Position numbers and translations under genes: made by a program. The notes below the pieces were generated by a model. The model saw only the letters and a program-made list of their open reading frames with translations. It did no database searches and was not told the origin of the DNA. From Beroe forskalii (Eukaryota > Ctenophora > Nuda > Beroida > Beroidae): a stretch of 64,000 nt of DNA. The stretch lies in assembly GCA_011033025.1 (NCBI GenBank), contig WFMF01000079.1, forward strand, positions 372,001 through 436,000. The letters are read 5' to 3'. Below, piece after piece: positions 1 to 11,372 of this stretch (position 1 is the stretch's first letter; each line of letters opens with the position of its first letter).

Positions 1-317
1 AGATATTTTGAAAATTTTGAAAAAAATACATACATAAATCAAAGAAAAATTCATATTTTTTGTTAGAATTGAGCAAAATCAAGCAGCAACCTGAAAGCTT
101 TGCCAACTGTTTCTCAGAATTACGATCTTTTTCTCGATCAGAGTCCATATCTTTGATCAATTTCACAACTTTATGGATATTTCAAACCATTCGATTGAAA
201 TTTACCTCCCCCCCCTCTTATTTGCAACCCCCCCTTTTTGCGACATTTTTGAAAAACCTACACAGGGGGACAGTTATTACAGCCCCCCCGTCTATTTGAG
301 ACTGAAGAGTAATGGAG

Positions 318-382
318 TATAAAAGCGGCGAGCCTGAGCACCATAGTTGCGCACTGACAATAGGCGACTGAGAGTGACGTCA
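318..382 (+). promoter_or_regulatory. Candidate TATA promoter and CRE-like site upstream of gag
   Basis: A TATAAAAG box lies at 318-325, followed about 30 bases later by GC-richer sequence, with a perfect CRE-like TGACGTCA at 375-382. Two TCACGTGA E-boxes and inverted CCAAT (ATTGG) sites follow around 640-740. Placed 1.6 kb upstream of an intact gag ORF on the same strand, this could be the promoter of a 5' LTR, but I could not delimit an LTR: no second copy is in the window and no clear primer-binding site was recognised. The first 300 bases are AT-rich with no gene I can support. Confidence 0.3.
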
Positions 383-764
383 TTAGCTCGATCTTTTGGG
401 ATCAGCTGACGATGTTAGAACGGCCTATTTTCAGGTGCGCGCCTCTGGTGATTGAGTTTCGAGCTCTGCAGCTTTTGTACTTGATTTCTCCTCCATCGGT
501 CTGCAGAACGGAATGTTGTCCGCCGGATTGCAGCCGTAAATCCGGGCCTAAATATCGAGATGTCAAGCAGGGGCATCCTCGATCGGGAGTTTTGTGGCTT
601 TGTTTCCGTTTTCATTCTTTCGGGACACTTTCATTTGATTGGGCACTTGAGGTCACGTGACAGGCTTCACCTCCTCTGATTGGCCTCCTTGTTACCTCCC
701 TAGGTCACGTGACGGGCTTTACGCGCGCTGATTGGTTCTTAGGTGATTTAGGATGATTGGATTA

Positions 765-1187
765 CTGTGCACAACATGAATCAGTTTCGGACCGAAAGTG
801 CTGCGCGCAAATTTTGACCATTTCACTCATAAAACCATTTGTGAATGTTCAATCGATACCAAAATTTGCATGGATACAGTTTGTGGCATAAGACAGCGTC
901 TGTGAAAATTTGAAGCATTTTCATCCAAAAATGAACAAGATATTGCAAAATAAAGTCAGTTTCGGACCGAAACTGGCAGTTTCGGTCCGAAACTGACTCA
1001 ATTCTGTTATAGCTAGGTTATTTTTGGATGAAAATGCTTCAAATTTTCACAGACGCTGTCTTATGCCACAAACTGTGTCCATGCAAGTCCCGGCATCGAT
1101 TGGACCCTCACAAATGGTTTTATGAGTGAAATGGTCAAAATTTTCGCGCAGCACTTTCGGTCCGAAACTGATTCATGTTGTGCACAG
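765..1187. mobile_element. Foldback MITE, copy 1 (3-bp TTA target duplication)
   Basis: The ends CTGTGCACAACATGAATCAG (765) and its reverse complement (ending 1187) are perfect over at least 20 bases, and the inverted similarity runs almost the full length of the element, so each strand can fold back on itself. It is flanked by TTA at 762-764 and TTA at 1188-1190. The palindromic word CAGTTTCGGACCGAAACTG occurs near both ends and twice around the centre (~955-998). A 3-bp TWA duplication is typical of PIF/Harbinger MITEs (family knowledge); superfamily assignment is inference. A related copy lies at 46238-46655. It sits in the leader of the Gypsy-like element. No coding capacity. Confidence 0.75.
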
Positions 1188-1543
1188 TTAGTCGGAAGGG
1201 GGAACGGGACTGGACTTGTGTTTGTTTTAGATTTGTAACTTCACTTCGATATTTTACACCCTACGAACAACATCGTTTTCTTGGCTCCCTGATTTACTGT
1301 CACCCTACCACATCGTTTCCTACGCACATACGGCTGACGGAGCCCTTTATGTTTATGTAAGTTTACTAAGTTAAAGTAAAACCATCTGGTGGCCTCGGTA
1401 TAAACAGCCGTTAATTAGGTGATTTGAAGTTTGAATTCTGTTTTCTTCGTGAACAACTAGCGTAATACTGTAGTAATAAGTTCTGATCGTAGTTGAATCC
1501 TTGAAATTGCATGATTTAAATCAGATACCTATCCGCTATACTA

Positions 1544-1880
1544 ACCAGTTTTTACAGGGTGCCCCATTGGCACACGCCATATTGTTGAATCTAGTGTTGC
1601 CATTTTGCTACACAGCATTTTTTGTTCAAAACTAACCAGTATTTTCAGGGTATCCTATTGATACACGTCATTTTGTTGAATCTAGTGTTGCCATTTTGCC
1701 ACACAGCTTTTTTGTTCAAAACTAACCAGTATTTTCAGGGTATCCTATTAATACACGTGATATTTTCGAATCTAGTGTTGCCATTTTGCCACACAGCCCT
1801 TTTGTTCAAAAAATAACCAACATTTTCAGGGTATCCTGTTGAATCTAGTGTTGCCAATTTGCCACACAGTGTTTTGTATC
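1544..1880 (+). repeat. 90-bp tandem repeat in the Gypsy leader (3.7 units)
   Basis: Units begin with ACCAG/ACCAA at 1544, 1635, 1725 and 1816 (period 90-91). Each contains TTTTCAGGGTATCC-like sequence and GAATCTAGTGTTGCCA and ends TTTTTGTTCAAAA; the last unit is shortened. The array lies just before the gag start codon, within the presumed 5' untranslated leader. The stretch 1188-1543 between it and the MITE shows nothing I can name. Confidence 0.8.
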
Positions 1881-1972
1881 TTGAAGTGTCCCCTTTTTTG
1901 GAACACAACTAACCTATTGCTTGTTTCACAAATTAATACACCCGTTTTTGGTGTATATAACAGATTTTCAGC

Positions 1973-3784
1973 ATGAGCTCTCAAGCAGATCGCAGCAGAT
2001 TACACATACTTCAGCTCAACGCAGAACTCCATGCAGCAAGGCTGCAGCAGCTACAATGGGAAATAGCAGCCGAAGAAATAGAAATGGAAGTTGGGGAAGT
2101 GGATTTCGATGATGATCCACGAGAAGAAGAGAGGGAAGCCCTCAAATCCAAACTCCTCAAAGTTGGATCAGACATCGCAGACATGGAAGCACAGATCAGG
2201 CAGCTCAACATGGTCGATGACGCGACCCAAGCTGACAACCGCCCAGGAAATGCAGTTGTTACTCAAGATTCTGAGCCCATTTCCTTCACAGATGCTCCTC
2301 CTAACATCTCCCCTCCGTGTCAGCCGACTGGAACTCCCGCTGGATCGCATCCTCAGTTTGTCCAGACAGACCTTAGCTTCTCTCCCCCACATCAGCCAAT
2401 GTCAGGTGCCGAGACACCTCCTTCAGTGACTCAATCCGTCCAAACAGAGCCTTGTTTCCCCACCACACAGCAGCCATTGATTTCTGCTATCTCTCCACCA
2501 GCAGTGAATCAATCTCCCCATTCTCAGACTCGGTTATCTTCTCCCCAGAGGAATGTTGCTATGGCAACCTCAGCAACAGCATTGACCCCTCGACACGTGC
2601 CACACCTCGTATCTGCCACCGGTGACCCATCATACAGATCTGAACAGAGTCCACTCCAAAGACCTGTCACCACCATGCACTATGCATCGGAGAGTTTTGA
2701 TAATGGGAAAAGCCATAAATCCCACAGAGACTTCGTCACAAAGATTGCTAAACCCCGAAAGTATCGCTCTGGAGATGAGGTCATTCTTTTCCTGGACAGG
2801 TTTGAGGAATACGTGCTCTATAGCCGAATGGAGCAAAGAGACTTGGATATGTTTCTACTAACCTTGATTGAAGATTCCACGATGTACCGGAAAGTGAAGG
2901 GTGTACTGAATCAGCTACAACCTGGAATCAAGGATGATGTTCGTCGCATGATCTCAACTCTGAAGGATGCTATCCAGCCTGCTGCTGAAACGAGGATTAA
3001 GAAAATTAACCTGCTGACCATACGCCAGAAAGAGGATGAATCTGTCGAGCAGTTCACTGCAAGAATCCGAGAGAAGGCTGAACTCGCGTACTCTGATCTC
3101 GTGAAAAGGGACGAAGCGGCAATCAACGCTCTCTCAGCTGGCATTCGCAGTGAAAAGATCCACGAGAAGTTGGTGGACGCAGAGTGTACATCATTCGAGG
3201 AGGCCTACAAGCTAGCGATTAAATATGAGGAGATAACGAGCAGTTCGAAAACTCGGTGGGCTAACCGTGATGAAGTGGGAGAGTCCACTGACCTCAACTT
3301 GGACATTTTAGCAGTTGCAGAAACCAACCAGCCGTCCGCTCCCCCTGTGATGCAAGTGACAGCACCTGTCACTCAAACCCCAGTACAGCTGAATTCCCCT
3401 CGTCCCCCTCAAATGGGCAGACCTATCGGAAGGTCGAATCCGGACACACGAGTGTGTTACAAGTGTAACGGTGTGGGTCACATCCAACGGTTCTGCAACA
3501 TGGGGTCTACTGTCAACACTGCTTCAGCTCAGCAAAGATCACGTGTTACGTGCTACACGTGCTACCAGAATGGACACTACAGCTCAGAGTGTTCGATGCG
3601 ACAGGGATTCGGCCCATCCCAGCGTTCTACACCCAGATCAAGACCTAACGTGAATCAGCAGCAGAGATTCTCTCCCAACGCACCACAGTATCGACCTCGG
3701 GTGGCACCCTCCACAAGTCAACAGGCATTTTTAAACGAGATTGCGGCTGGAACTGCACCGATCACTTCCAGCCAGAGTCAGTAA
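1973..3784 (+). CDS. gag: Gag polyprotein of a Ty3/Gypsy-like LTR retrotransposon
   Basis: Uninterrupted 603-codon ORF starting ATG AGC TCT CAA. N-terminal residues ~5-80 look like a coiled coil (regular Leu plus Glu/Arg). Residues ~85-245 are a Pro/Ser/Thr/Gln-rich linker. Residues ~250-425 resemble a retrotransposon Gag capsid region (KPRKYRSGDEVILFLDRFEE, later DESVEQFTARIREKAELAY). Two CCHC zinc knuckles bind nucleic acid: C495-C498-H503-C508 and C527-C530-H535-C540. The C-terminus is Gln/Arg/Pro-rich. The protease frame follows in the -1 frame and stays open upstream of the gag stop, so -1 frameshifting is plausible. The ORF is intact, so the insertion may be young or the gag retained. 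The alternative, a domesticated gag gene, is possible because pol is missing downstream. Confidence 0.9.
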   Translation: MSSQADRSRLHILQLNAELHAARLQQLQWEIAAEEIEMEVGEVDFDDDPREEEREALKSKLLKVGSDIADMEAQIRQLNMVDDATQADNRPGNAVVTQDSEPISFTDAPPNISPPCQPTGTPAGSHPQFVQTDLSFSPPHQPMSGAETPPSVTQSVQTEPCFPTTQQPLISAISPPAVNQSPHSQTRLSSPQRNVAMATSATALTPRHVPHLVSATGDPSYRSEQSPLQRPVTTMHYASESFDNGKSHKSHRDFVTKIAKPRKYRSGDEVILFLDRFEEYVLYSRMEQRDLDMFLLTLIEDSTMYRKVKGVLNQLQPGIKDDVRRMISTLKDAIQPAAETRIKKINLLTIRQKEDESVEQFTARIREKAELAYSDLVKRDEAAINALSAGIRSEKIHEKLVDAECTSFEEAYKLAIKYEEITSSSKTRWANRDEVGESTDLNLDILAVAETNQPSAPPVMQVTAPVTQTPVQLNSPRPPQMGRPIGRSNPDTRVCYKCNGVGHIQRFCNMGSTVNTASAQQRSRVTCYTCYQNGHYSSECSMRQGFGPSQRSTPRSRPNVNQQQRFSPNAPQYRPRVAPSTSQQAFLNEIAAGTAPITSSQSQ

Positions 3785-3807
3785 CTTCCAATATTCGGGT
3801 AAAATCA

Positions 3808-4566
3808 GTGGGAAGCAAGCATGTAATTATTTCAGGTTTATGTCATGATAAAGAGTGTGTTTTCTTTGTGGACTCTGGCAGCAGCGTGTCATTAGTATCA
3901 TCTACATTCATCACATTCTTACAGTTGGAGTCTTACATCACACCCAGCAACATCAAGCTCTCCTCCTTCACCTCTAACAACATTCCCATCAGAGGGAAAA
4001 TATCACTGATTGTAAAGATTGCCGGAAGGAATACTCTACAATCCTTCCTTGTTACTGATCTCTTGGACACTGAATTCCTCCTCGGGCATGACTTCCTCAC
4101 GGAGAAAGGATGTACTCTGAACTACTCTTCCCAGCTATTCAGCCTCCCCTGCGGTAAATCCACTCCCTTTCGCATCAAACCTAATAACGTGACGTCATCG
4201 ACAAAGATTCGATGCCAGAAGACTGTAACTATTCCTCCCAACTCGATGACGTATGTAGCTGGCACCTTGCCAAAACAGGCAAGTTACACCTGTATTCAGG
4301 GAATAGCAGATAATTACCCCATACACCCAATTATTACCGTTGATCTCACTGCTGATAGAACTGCCAACAAGCACCATTTAAATTTGACCCAAACTGGTGA
4401 AGTTAAATTGGATATTGAATTTGAGCAGCCTGCCAACGACGGATTAATTCTAATAGTCTACTCTTATTACGATAGAATAATAGGGGGGGGCCAACGCCAT
4501 TTTAGGCCATCGACATATTCAAAATCGCAAAATGGCCCTAGAAAATATGGCCTTAAATGGCCTTAA
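3808..4566 (+). CDS. Retropepsin (aspartic protease) of the Gypsy-like element, pol truncated
   Basis: The frame is -1 relative to gag and open across the gag stop, so 3808 (a GTG) is only a conventional start. The catalytic motif FFVDSGSSVSLVS (Asp-Ser-Gly) lies near residue 20-32, and the second retropepsin signature, LLGHDFL, about 70 residues later. The enzyme would cleave the Gag-Pol polyprotein. After ~4440 the similarity ends, and from ~4483 the reading frame is supplied by the terminal repeat of the neighbouring element, so RT, RNase H and integrase are absent. A Gypsy RT/RNase H remnant exists at 60215-61140 on the other strand, but nothing shows it came from this copy. Confidence 0.8.
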   Translation: MGSKHVIISGLCHDKECVFFVDSGSSVSLVSSTFITFLQLESYITPSNIKLSSFTSNNIPIRGKISLIVKIAGRNTLQSFLVTDLLDTEFLLGHDFLTEKGCTLNYSSQLFSLPCGKSTPFRIKPNNVTSSTKIRCQKTVTIPPNSMTYVAGTLPKQASYTCIQGIADNYPIHPIITVDLTADRTANKHHLNLTQTGEVKLDIEFEQPANDGLILIVYSYYDRIIGGGQRHFRPSTYSKSQNGPRKYGLKWP

Positions 4567-4999
4567 ATGGCCTTCAAAATTGAAATATTCCAGATTTAAA
4601 ACCAATTGATTATGGCCTTCAAAATTGATAATTTCGGTCTTTTAACCCATTCACAAGACACAAAAAATACCATAATCATGATTATATGAGCTACTTTAGA
4701 CTACTTTCATGATATCTGACGGGGTATGCGATCAAGCTTTTGATCAGAGCACTCTATCTCGGACAGACAAAAGTTCTTTTTCACTTTTCAAGTTCAATAT
4801 CTGGGTATTATTCGGTAAAGCACACTGAGGGCTATACAAATTGTGCCTAGCGATGTCACCTAAATTATGAAAAGGTTCCTTATTTTGTCCTTCATCTGTT
4901 CTTTTGGAATTTGGCCTCAAGATCATGCCCTTCGGTGGAACATCGCGAGATCCCTGTGGGAAATTATCCTACTGAGCCACTGGTGAAACTCAACCGACC

Positions 5000-7900
5000 T
5001 CCTACTTACCCCATACGGGGTTAGTAACCCAAATAACCCCCCCTCATTTGACCACGTCATGTTCATCTCCTATGAAATCCTACTAAGTACCAACCCTCGG
5101 CTGATTTGTGGTGGCCAATTGCCTACTGGTGATCCACTCTTAATTTTGATACTTTTGACCCTCTCGTAAACCCCTTGACTCGGGACCCCCTATGGATGGT
5201 GAATCTCTAACTTTATTTAATAACCACTTACTAACGCTTTAGTGAGTTAGTGAACCCTGGTGACCCTTAACTGACGTCCTGGAAGACCCCTATCAGCCCC
5301 TTGTGAACGCCTAATGTTGGTTTACTGACCCCATTACTGCTTTACTTCACTAACATCAGTAACATCGGCTCTGAATGGTCATTCACCGGAGGTTCAGTAG
5401 TTCAAGGGATTAACTGGGGCAATAGTTATAAGTAGACAAGTAGGGAGCAGTATTTCAGTATGGCAGGGATTCCTAAGGGTATTTGAGACTAACCAGGGGT
5501 TAGTAGGGGATCAACCATGGGATCAGTAGGGGATTATCTAGGGGATCAGTAGGGATTAACCACTAAGGATTATCCAAGGGAGCAGTAGGGATTAGGGACC
5601 GTTCACATATTACGTAATCAATTTTTGGCATTTTTTACCCCCCTCCCCCCCTCCGTAATCAAACGTAATCATGGCCAAACCCCCCTCTTTGGGGAAAAAT
5701 ATTACAATCATGGCCCAACCCCCCCCTCCAGACTTTTCAGCATCACCAAGTACTATATCATCCATCAAAAAATTAGAACAGTATCGTGTGTTTCAATTCT
5801 TGAACCATCAACATCATGGACCTGAAGATGACATTCAAAGCTTATTTTTCCTACAAAGATCCTGCCTACGAGTACGACAACTCCTCTGACAGCAAGATGG
5901 ACTCCTCCTCCTTTACTCTTCCATTGATATTTCGTATTCATTCTCCTCTGCCTCATCATCCTTCTCCTCTCCTACACCAAAAACTCCCAGTTCCACTAAA
6001 GAGCTGAAACCCACGTCTTGGTCCCACCTCAATCTCCTTCAAAACCGACAAAATGAAGCTCAGTACCTATCTTTGTCCTGCTCAACTGCCACCAAAGCCG
6101 ACAGAGACCAAGATCCAGATCAGAGTCACTATCCCTTATAAGTGCTAGATCAGAGTCTGGCAACAGACATTTTACAGACAACTGCAGCTTTGTACACTTT
6201 CATCAAAAACTCAAAAAGATTGATTTATGGATTATGAAGCTGCAGGCATATGCAAAGACTTGCTCTGGCATCAACTCTAGAACCAAAGGAAAGGGAAGGC
6301 CTCTGATCAACCGCAGAGCAGCAAATAGTTATACAAAGAGGCACTGAAAAGATTCGGAAGACTTCCACAAATGTAGATCATCCCTCCTATATGGGGAGAA
6401 CTACAAACTATGACTATGTTGCCCAATATAGAAATAAAAATTGGGAATCCTTTAAATTTTCATGAAAATTCTTTAAAATATGAAAAGCCAAATAAATTTC
6501 ACGAAAATTCGAAAATTTTCATGAAAAATGCTTGAAATTTTATAAAAATTTGTTAAATTTTCGTGAAAATGCTTGAAATTTTTGTGAAAATTTGTTAAAT
6601 TTTCATGAAAATTTATTAAATTTTCGTGAAAATCCTGAAATTTTCATTAAAATTTAGATATTTTTGATTACGTAATCGAGACAAAACCCCCCTCCCCCCT
6701 CCGTAATCAAACGTAATCATTTGAAAACCCCCTCCCCCCCTCGGCTGATTACGTAATATGTGAACGATCCCTTAACCATGGAATCCGTTGGGATTAAACC
6801 ACGGGATCAGTAGGGATTATCTATGGGATCAGTAGGATTAACCATCGGTCAGTAGGATTAACCCTGGGACAGTGGGGCCAGTAGGATTAACTATAACCAA
6901 AGGATCCTGGATCACTAAGGATTAACCATGGGAGCAGTTGGGATTCACCATGGGATCAGTACTAGGGGATTAACCATGGGATAAATAGGGATTAACAATG
7001 GGGTCAGTAGGGTCTTACCAGGGGATCAGTAGGGATTTTACCATAGGATCATTAGGGATCAACCATGGGATCAGTACAGGGATTAACCACGGGATCAGTA
7101 GTGAATATGCATCAACCAGGGGATCATCAGGGATTAACCATGGGTCAGTATGGATAAATCATGGGATCAGTAGGGATTAACCAGGGAGATCACTTAGGAT
7201 TAACCATTGGAGCAGTAGGGATTAACCAGAGGATCAGTAGGGATTATATATGGGATCTGTTGGGATTTAACAGGGGATCTGTAAGGGATTAACCATGGCC
7301 ATTTGGATCAGTAGGGATTATTAATCCTTTGGGTGTGAGGGACTAACTAGGGATCACATGGATTAACCAGTTGAGATTCACCACGGGATAAGTAGGGTTT
7401 AACCATGGGGTCAGTAGGGTTTGCAGGGGTCAGGAGGATTTACCATAGGATCATTAGGGATCAACCAGATCGTTCATTAGAATGAACCATTGTATCAGCA
7501 GGGATTAACCATGGGAGTCTAAGTATTAACCATTGGGCTCAGCAGATATTATTAACCATAGGTCAGTAGGGATTGACCTTGGGATCAGTGAGGATTTATA
7601 AGGATCAGTAGGGATTCAAAAACAAGAGGGGTTTTACCTGTGGGGGAGACTAGGGGAAAACCCTGGGGAAAAGGGAAACCATGGGGAGGGAAATTAAAAA
7701 ATAAAATCCCTTGGGGTTGGGGCCCGGAAGGGGAAAACCCGGGGACCCGTAGGGGTTAATTTGCAAATTTGAACGGGGGGAATTTTTATGGGATCAGAAA
7801 GGGTTCAAACATAGGGGTTAACCCGGGGGGCCTAGGGGAAACCCCGGGGGCTGCCCGATTTAACCTGGGATCACCAGGGGTTAACCAAAATCAGTAAAAA

Positions 7901-10640
7901 AACAAATTTATCAGAGTTATTAAAAAAATGGTAGGGAACCCCAAACGGAGGGGTCCCTATCAAAAGGTTAAACTGATGGGAACCTTGGGAATTTAACCAA
8001 ACAAAATTATTCAAAAAGTGGGATTCAAGGCAGAGGGATTTACCTGTATCCCGGGAATTTCAAAAATTTTATCAGTAAGGGGTTAACCCATGAAAATTTA
8101 AGGGAAATAGAGGATTTAACCATGGGTCCTTTAGAGATTATTAAAAAGGGTCAATGGGGTATAAAATTTATCAGAGGGATTTCAGGGATCATAAAGGGGG
8201 GAAAACCCTTTGGGTCAGTAAAACCAGGGAACCAGTAGGATTAACCAGGGGGGTTTACTAAGGGTTATTAGATAAGTTACCAAAGGGAATTTAAAAATTA
8301 ATCATGAAACAAAATGGGTTTAACCATGGGATTTAGTACCAAAGGGGGCAAAACCCTGGGGTCAATTTGAAACCAAAGGGGCCAAAGGGATTTTAAACCC
8401 TGGGGTCATAAGGGTTGTTACTAAGGGGTTAAACATGGAGATGGAAAATTAACCATAGGGCTTAGGGACTTTTAACTGCAGGATCAAACCCTGGGATCAC
8501 CCCGGGGGAAAAATGGGAGGGGAAAAATTAAACCAAAAGGTTCGGAAAAGGGAAAAACTTGTTGGGGGGAAAAGGGAAAAAACCTTTCCATGGGGTCATA
8601 GGGGTAAAACCCGGGGATGGCAAAAATAAAACCCTTAAGTTTGGGAAACCCCGGGGGTCAAATTAGGGGGCCCAAAGGTTTCCCTTTTGGGGCCAGCCAA
8701 GGGACCGTAGGGGAAACCCGAGATGTGGGGGTTAAAAACTTTGGATCAGTGGGAAAAAAACTATTTGATAAAGGGGGGTTTAAAAATTAACAACAGGGGT
8801 TAAATAAGTTTAGGGGTTAAATTTGGGGTTAGTAAGGGGAAAACCCTGGGAGGGGTAAAGGGTCAAAAAGGGGTCCAGTAGGATTTATCATGGGATCAGT
8901 AAGGGGAAAAACCCTTCTTAGGGTTAAAACCCGGGGTCAGTGGGGGGAAAAATCAACCGGGCATAGGGATTAAACCCTGGGTCAAAAGGGGTTAACCATG
9001 AGTCCGTAGGGGAAAAGAACGCCGGGGACCCTTTTGGGGAAAAATGGGGTCAAAAAGGATTAACCAGGGGGTCAGTAGGAAACCAAAAAGGGGCTGAGGG
9101 GTTTGCCATTTGATAAGTTGGGATTAAAAATGGTATTTATTAGGGAATTTCCCTGGGGTTTTGGGAGGAAACCAAGGAGGAAAATCGGTAATAACCGGGG
9201 GGTCGGTAGGGGAAAAAAAAGGGATCAGGTTTGGAATTTTAAACCCTGGGATTTTGGGGAAAACCCTGGGGTCAGTAGGGTTTTAAACAAAGGGGTCAGA
9301 AAGGGGCCCCTGGGGGTCAGAATTGGGTTAAAACCCTTAAGGGGAAAAGGGAAATTTACCAGGGGGTCATCTGGGAAACCAGGGCCCAAAAAGGGGGAAA
9401 AACCCGGGATCAGTAAAAGGGTTTAACCATGGGGCCCGTAGGGAAACTTTTTTGGGTAAGGGGGAATTTAAAATGGTTTTTAAGGGTTCCCTGGGAGGAA
9501 GGGAATTTAAACCCAAAGGGGCGGGGGGATTAAAAACCCCTGGGGTCATTGGGACTTTCCCTGGGGCTGGGATTAAAAAGGGGTTTATAAGGAAAACCAT
9601 TAGGGTTTTAAGGGGGTTAACCATGGGATCTAGTGAGGATTTAAACTACTTATGCTCAGTTGGACAACTATGGGGATCAGGGATTAACCAGGGATCAGTA
9701 GGGATTGGGTAACTGTGGGATTAGTAGGGATCAACCAGGGCCAGGGATCGGTAGGGATTAACCAGGCCGGATCAGTAGGGATTAACCATGGGATCAGTAA
9801 GGATTAACCATCTAGGATCAAAGGGGGATTAGCCATGCTGCCATAGAATCAGTAGGGACAACCGTGTGGATCAGTAGATTAACCAGGGATCACAAAGTTG
9901 ACCATGGGAGGAGTAAAGGGGACCAACCAATGGAGCAGTAGGGTTAACCATATAGGAGGAGTAAGGGACTAACCAGGGGATTGTGGGATTAACCATGGAC
10001 AGTTGGGACCAACCAAAGCCAGGACAGTAAGAGGTTAACCATGATACTAATGATATCAGTTGGGATTAAACTGTAGATAAGTAGGGAATAACTGTAGGAT
10101 TAGTAGGGACAACCCCAGGGCCAGATCGGTAGGGACAACCAGGGCCGGATCAGTAGGGATTAACCGCCATGGACTGCAAGGATTAACCATCTAGGATCAG
10201 TTGGGATTAGCCATGGGATCGTAGGACTAACCGTGGGATCAGTAGGATTAACCAGGGGATCACAAAGATTAAACCAGAAGATCAGTAGGGATTAACCAGG
10301 GGATCAGTAGGGATTAACTGTGGGATTAGTAGGGGATTAACCAGGGCCAGGGATCGGTGGATTAACCAGGCCGGATCAGTAGGGGATTAACCATGGGATC
10401 AGTAAGGATTAACCATCTAGGATCAGTTGGGATTAGCCATGGGATCAGTAGAGGACTAACCGTGGGATCAGTAGGGACAACAGGGGATCTCACAAAGGAT
10501 TAAACTCGTGGAGAGGAGTAGGGGATTAACCAGGGGATCACAAAGGATTAACCATGGGAGGAGTAGGGATTAACCAATGGGGATCAGTAGGGGATTAACC
10601 CACGGGAGCAGTAGGGATTCTGGATGGGATCAGTAGATTA
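5000..10640. repeat. 22-bp satellite (GGGATCAGTAGGGATTAACC family), with strand switch
   Basis: Degenerate tandem units of GGGATCAGTAGGGATTAACC plus ATG/AGG run from ~5390 to ~10640, broken by the MITE at 5595-6771. Between ~5000 and 5380 related units lie in the opposite strand (CCCC, GTTAGTAACC, TGACCCC words), so the array switches orientation near 5385. From ~7620 to ~9640 the units are distorted by long A, G and C runs, which looks like poor consensus quality. The unit is clearly related to the GGGGTCAGTAGGGGTTCACC satellite at 57398-58220. Short ORFs inside (for example near 9103-9712) have no recognisable domain. Confidence 0.8.
5595..6771. mobile_element. 1.18-kb MITE-like element nested in the satellite (TTA duplication)
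   Basis: Ends GGGACCGTTCACATATTACG (5595) and its near-perfect complement ending GAACGATCCC at 6771, flanked by TTA (5592-5594) and TTA (6772-6774) in otherwise continuous satellite. Subterminal CCCCCTCCCCCCTCCGTAAT blocks occur at both ends (5640-5660 and 6685-6705), in the same orientation. 5800-6420 has no convincing protein; 6430-6660 is an AT-rich tandem repeat (TTTTCATGAAAATT-type units). Non-autonomous DNA transposon; the TTA duplication fits PIF/Harbinger-like insertion but the superfamily is not proven. Confidence 0.75.
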
Positions 10641-10909
10641 AACATGGGACTATTTAATTTCATTAAAATCTGCTTGACAGTAGTGAAATCCTAATTTTAT
10701 CACACACACATATGTGGATGAAAAACCGTCGCACAAATACTTCCAAATCATATCTACGGACAGATATTTGAAGTAAAAATAAATATTTAGGGCCATCAAC
10801 ATATCCAAAATCACTTAAAATGGCCCTAGAATTTCATGGCCCTAAATGGCCTAAAATGGCGTTGGCCCCCAATAATTGAAATTAACTCTGATCGTGGTGT
10901 TAGGGTACT

Positions 10910-11372
10910 ATGACAAAGAACATTGCTCTAGATACAGACCAAATTGATGATTTGCTGAAAGACTATACCAAATTCAAGGGCGCATTCCCATGTGATCAAA
11001 TACCAAGTTTTTCTGATGAGAATTATTCAATAATTGTAAATGTGGACACATCTGATTTACCAGGAAGTCATTGGACGGCATTAAATGTGAAAGGGAATAA
11101 TGTTTATTACTTTGACAGCTTTGGACGTTTGTATGATAATTTCTCCTTTCCCAAAAAGTTATACTAGCTACCTATCACAATTATGTTACAATAAGAAAGT
11201 AGTGTATCAGAGGAATGTTTTACAGGACTTTCATGCTAATACATGTGGGGAATATTGTGTTTATTTTATCAAGCAAATGGAGAGAAATGTACCATTTTCC
11301 GTTATATTTGAAGATTTTAATGGAAATCTAAAGAGGAATGATTTGAAAATATTGAAATTGTACAAAAAGTAA
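10910..11372 (+). pseudogene. Polinton/Maverick adenain-like cysteine protease, frame broken
   Basis: Two overlapping frames carry the parts of an adenovirus-type protease, which in Polintons processes capsid proteins. The first (10910-11167) has GAFPCDQIPSF, then GSHWTAL with the catalytic His, then VYYFDSFG with the expected acidic residue region. The second (from ~11160 to 11372) has the catalytic Cys in NTCGEYCVYFIKQ. The break lies near 11150-11165 beside CCC and AAAAA runs, so it may be a real lesion or a sequencing indel. No PolB, integrase, packaging ATPase or capsid gene is visible beside it, so this is a fragment of a larger element or an isolated gene left from one. Described only; the two frames are not joined here. 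Confidence 0.75.

Larger units (their letters stand above)
4483..10870. mobile_element. 6.4-kb TIR-bounded element filled with 22-bp satellite
   Basis: A 25-bp perfect inverted repeat delimits the block: GGGGGCCAACGCCATTTTAG at 4486 onward (to 4510) and its complement at 10846-10870. Immediately inside the left end and in the same orientation inside the right end is a second shared ~55-bp segment (4507-4560 versus 10792-10848) containing AAAATGGCCCTAGAA, so the ends are part inverted, part direct. Flanks are AATAATA on the left and AATAATT on the right, which might be an imperfect target duplication, but the left flank is Gypsy and the right is Polinton-like, so the pre-insertion locus is unclear. 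No transposase seen. 4560-5000 is unique AT-rich sequence without a gene. Confidence 0.6.

Noticed and set aside
9103-9712. ORFs of 85-107 codons
   Set aside because: Lie in homopolymer-distorted satellite; no domains.
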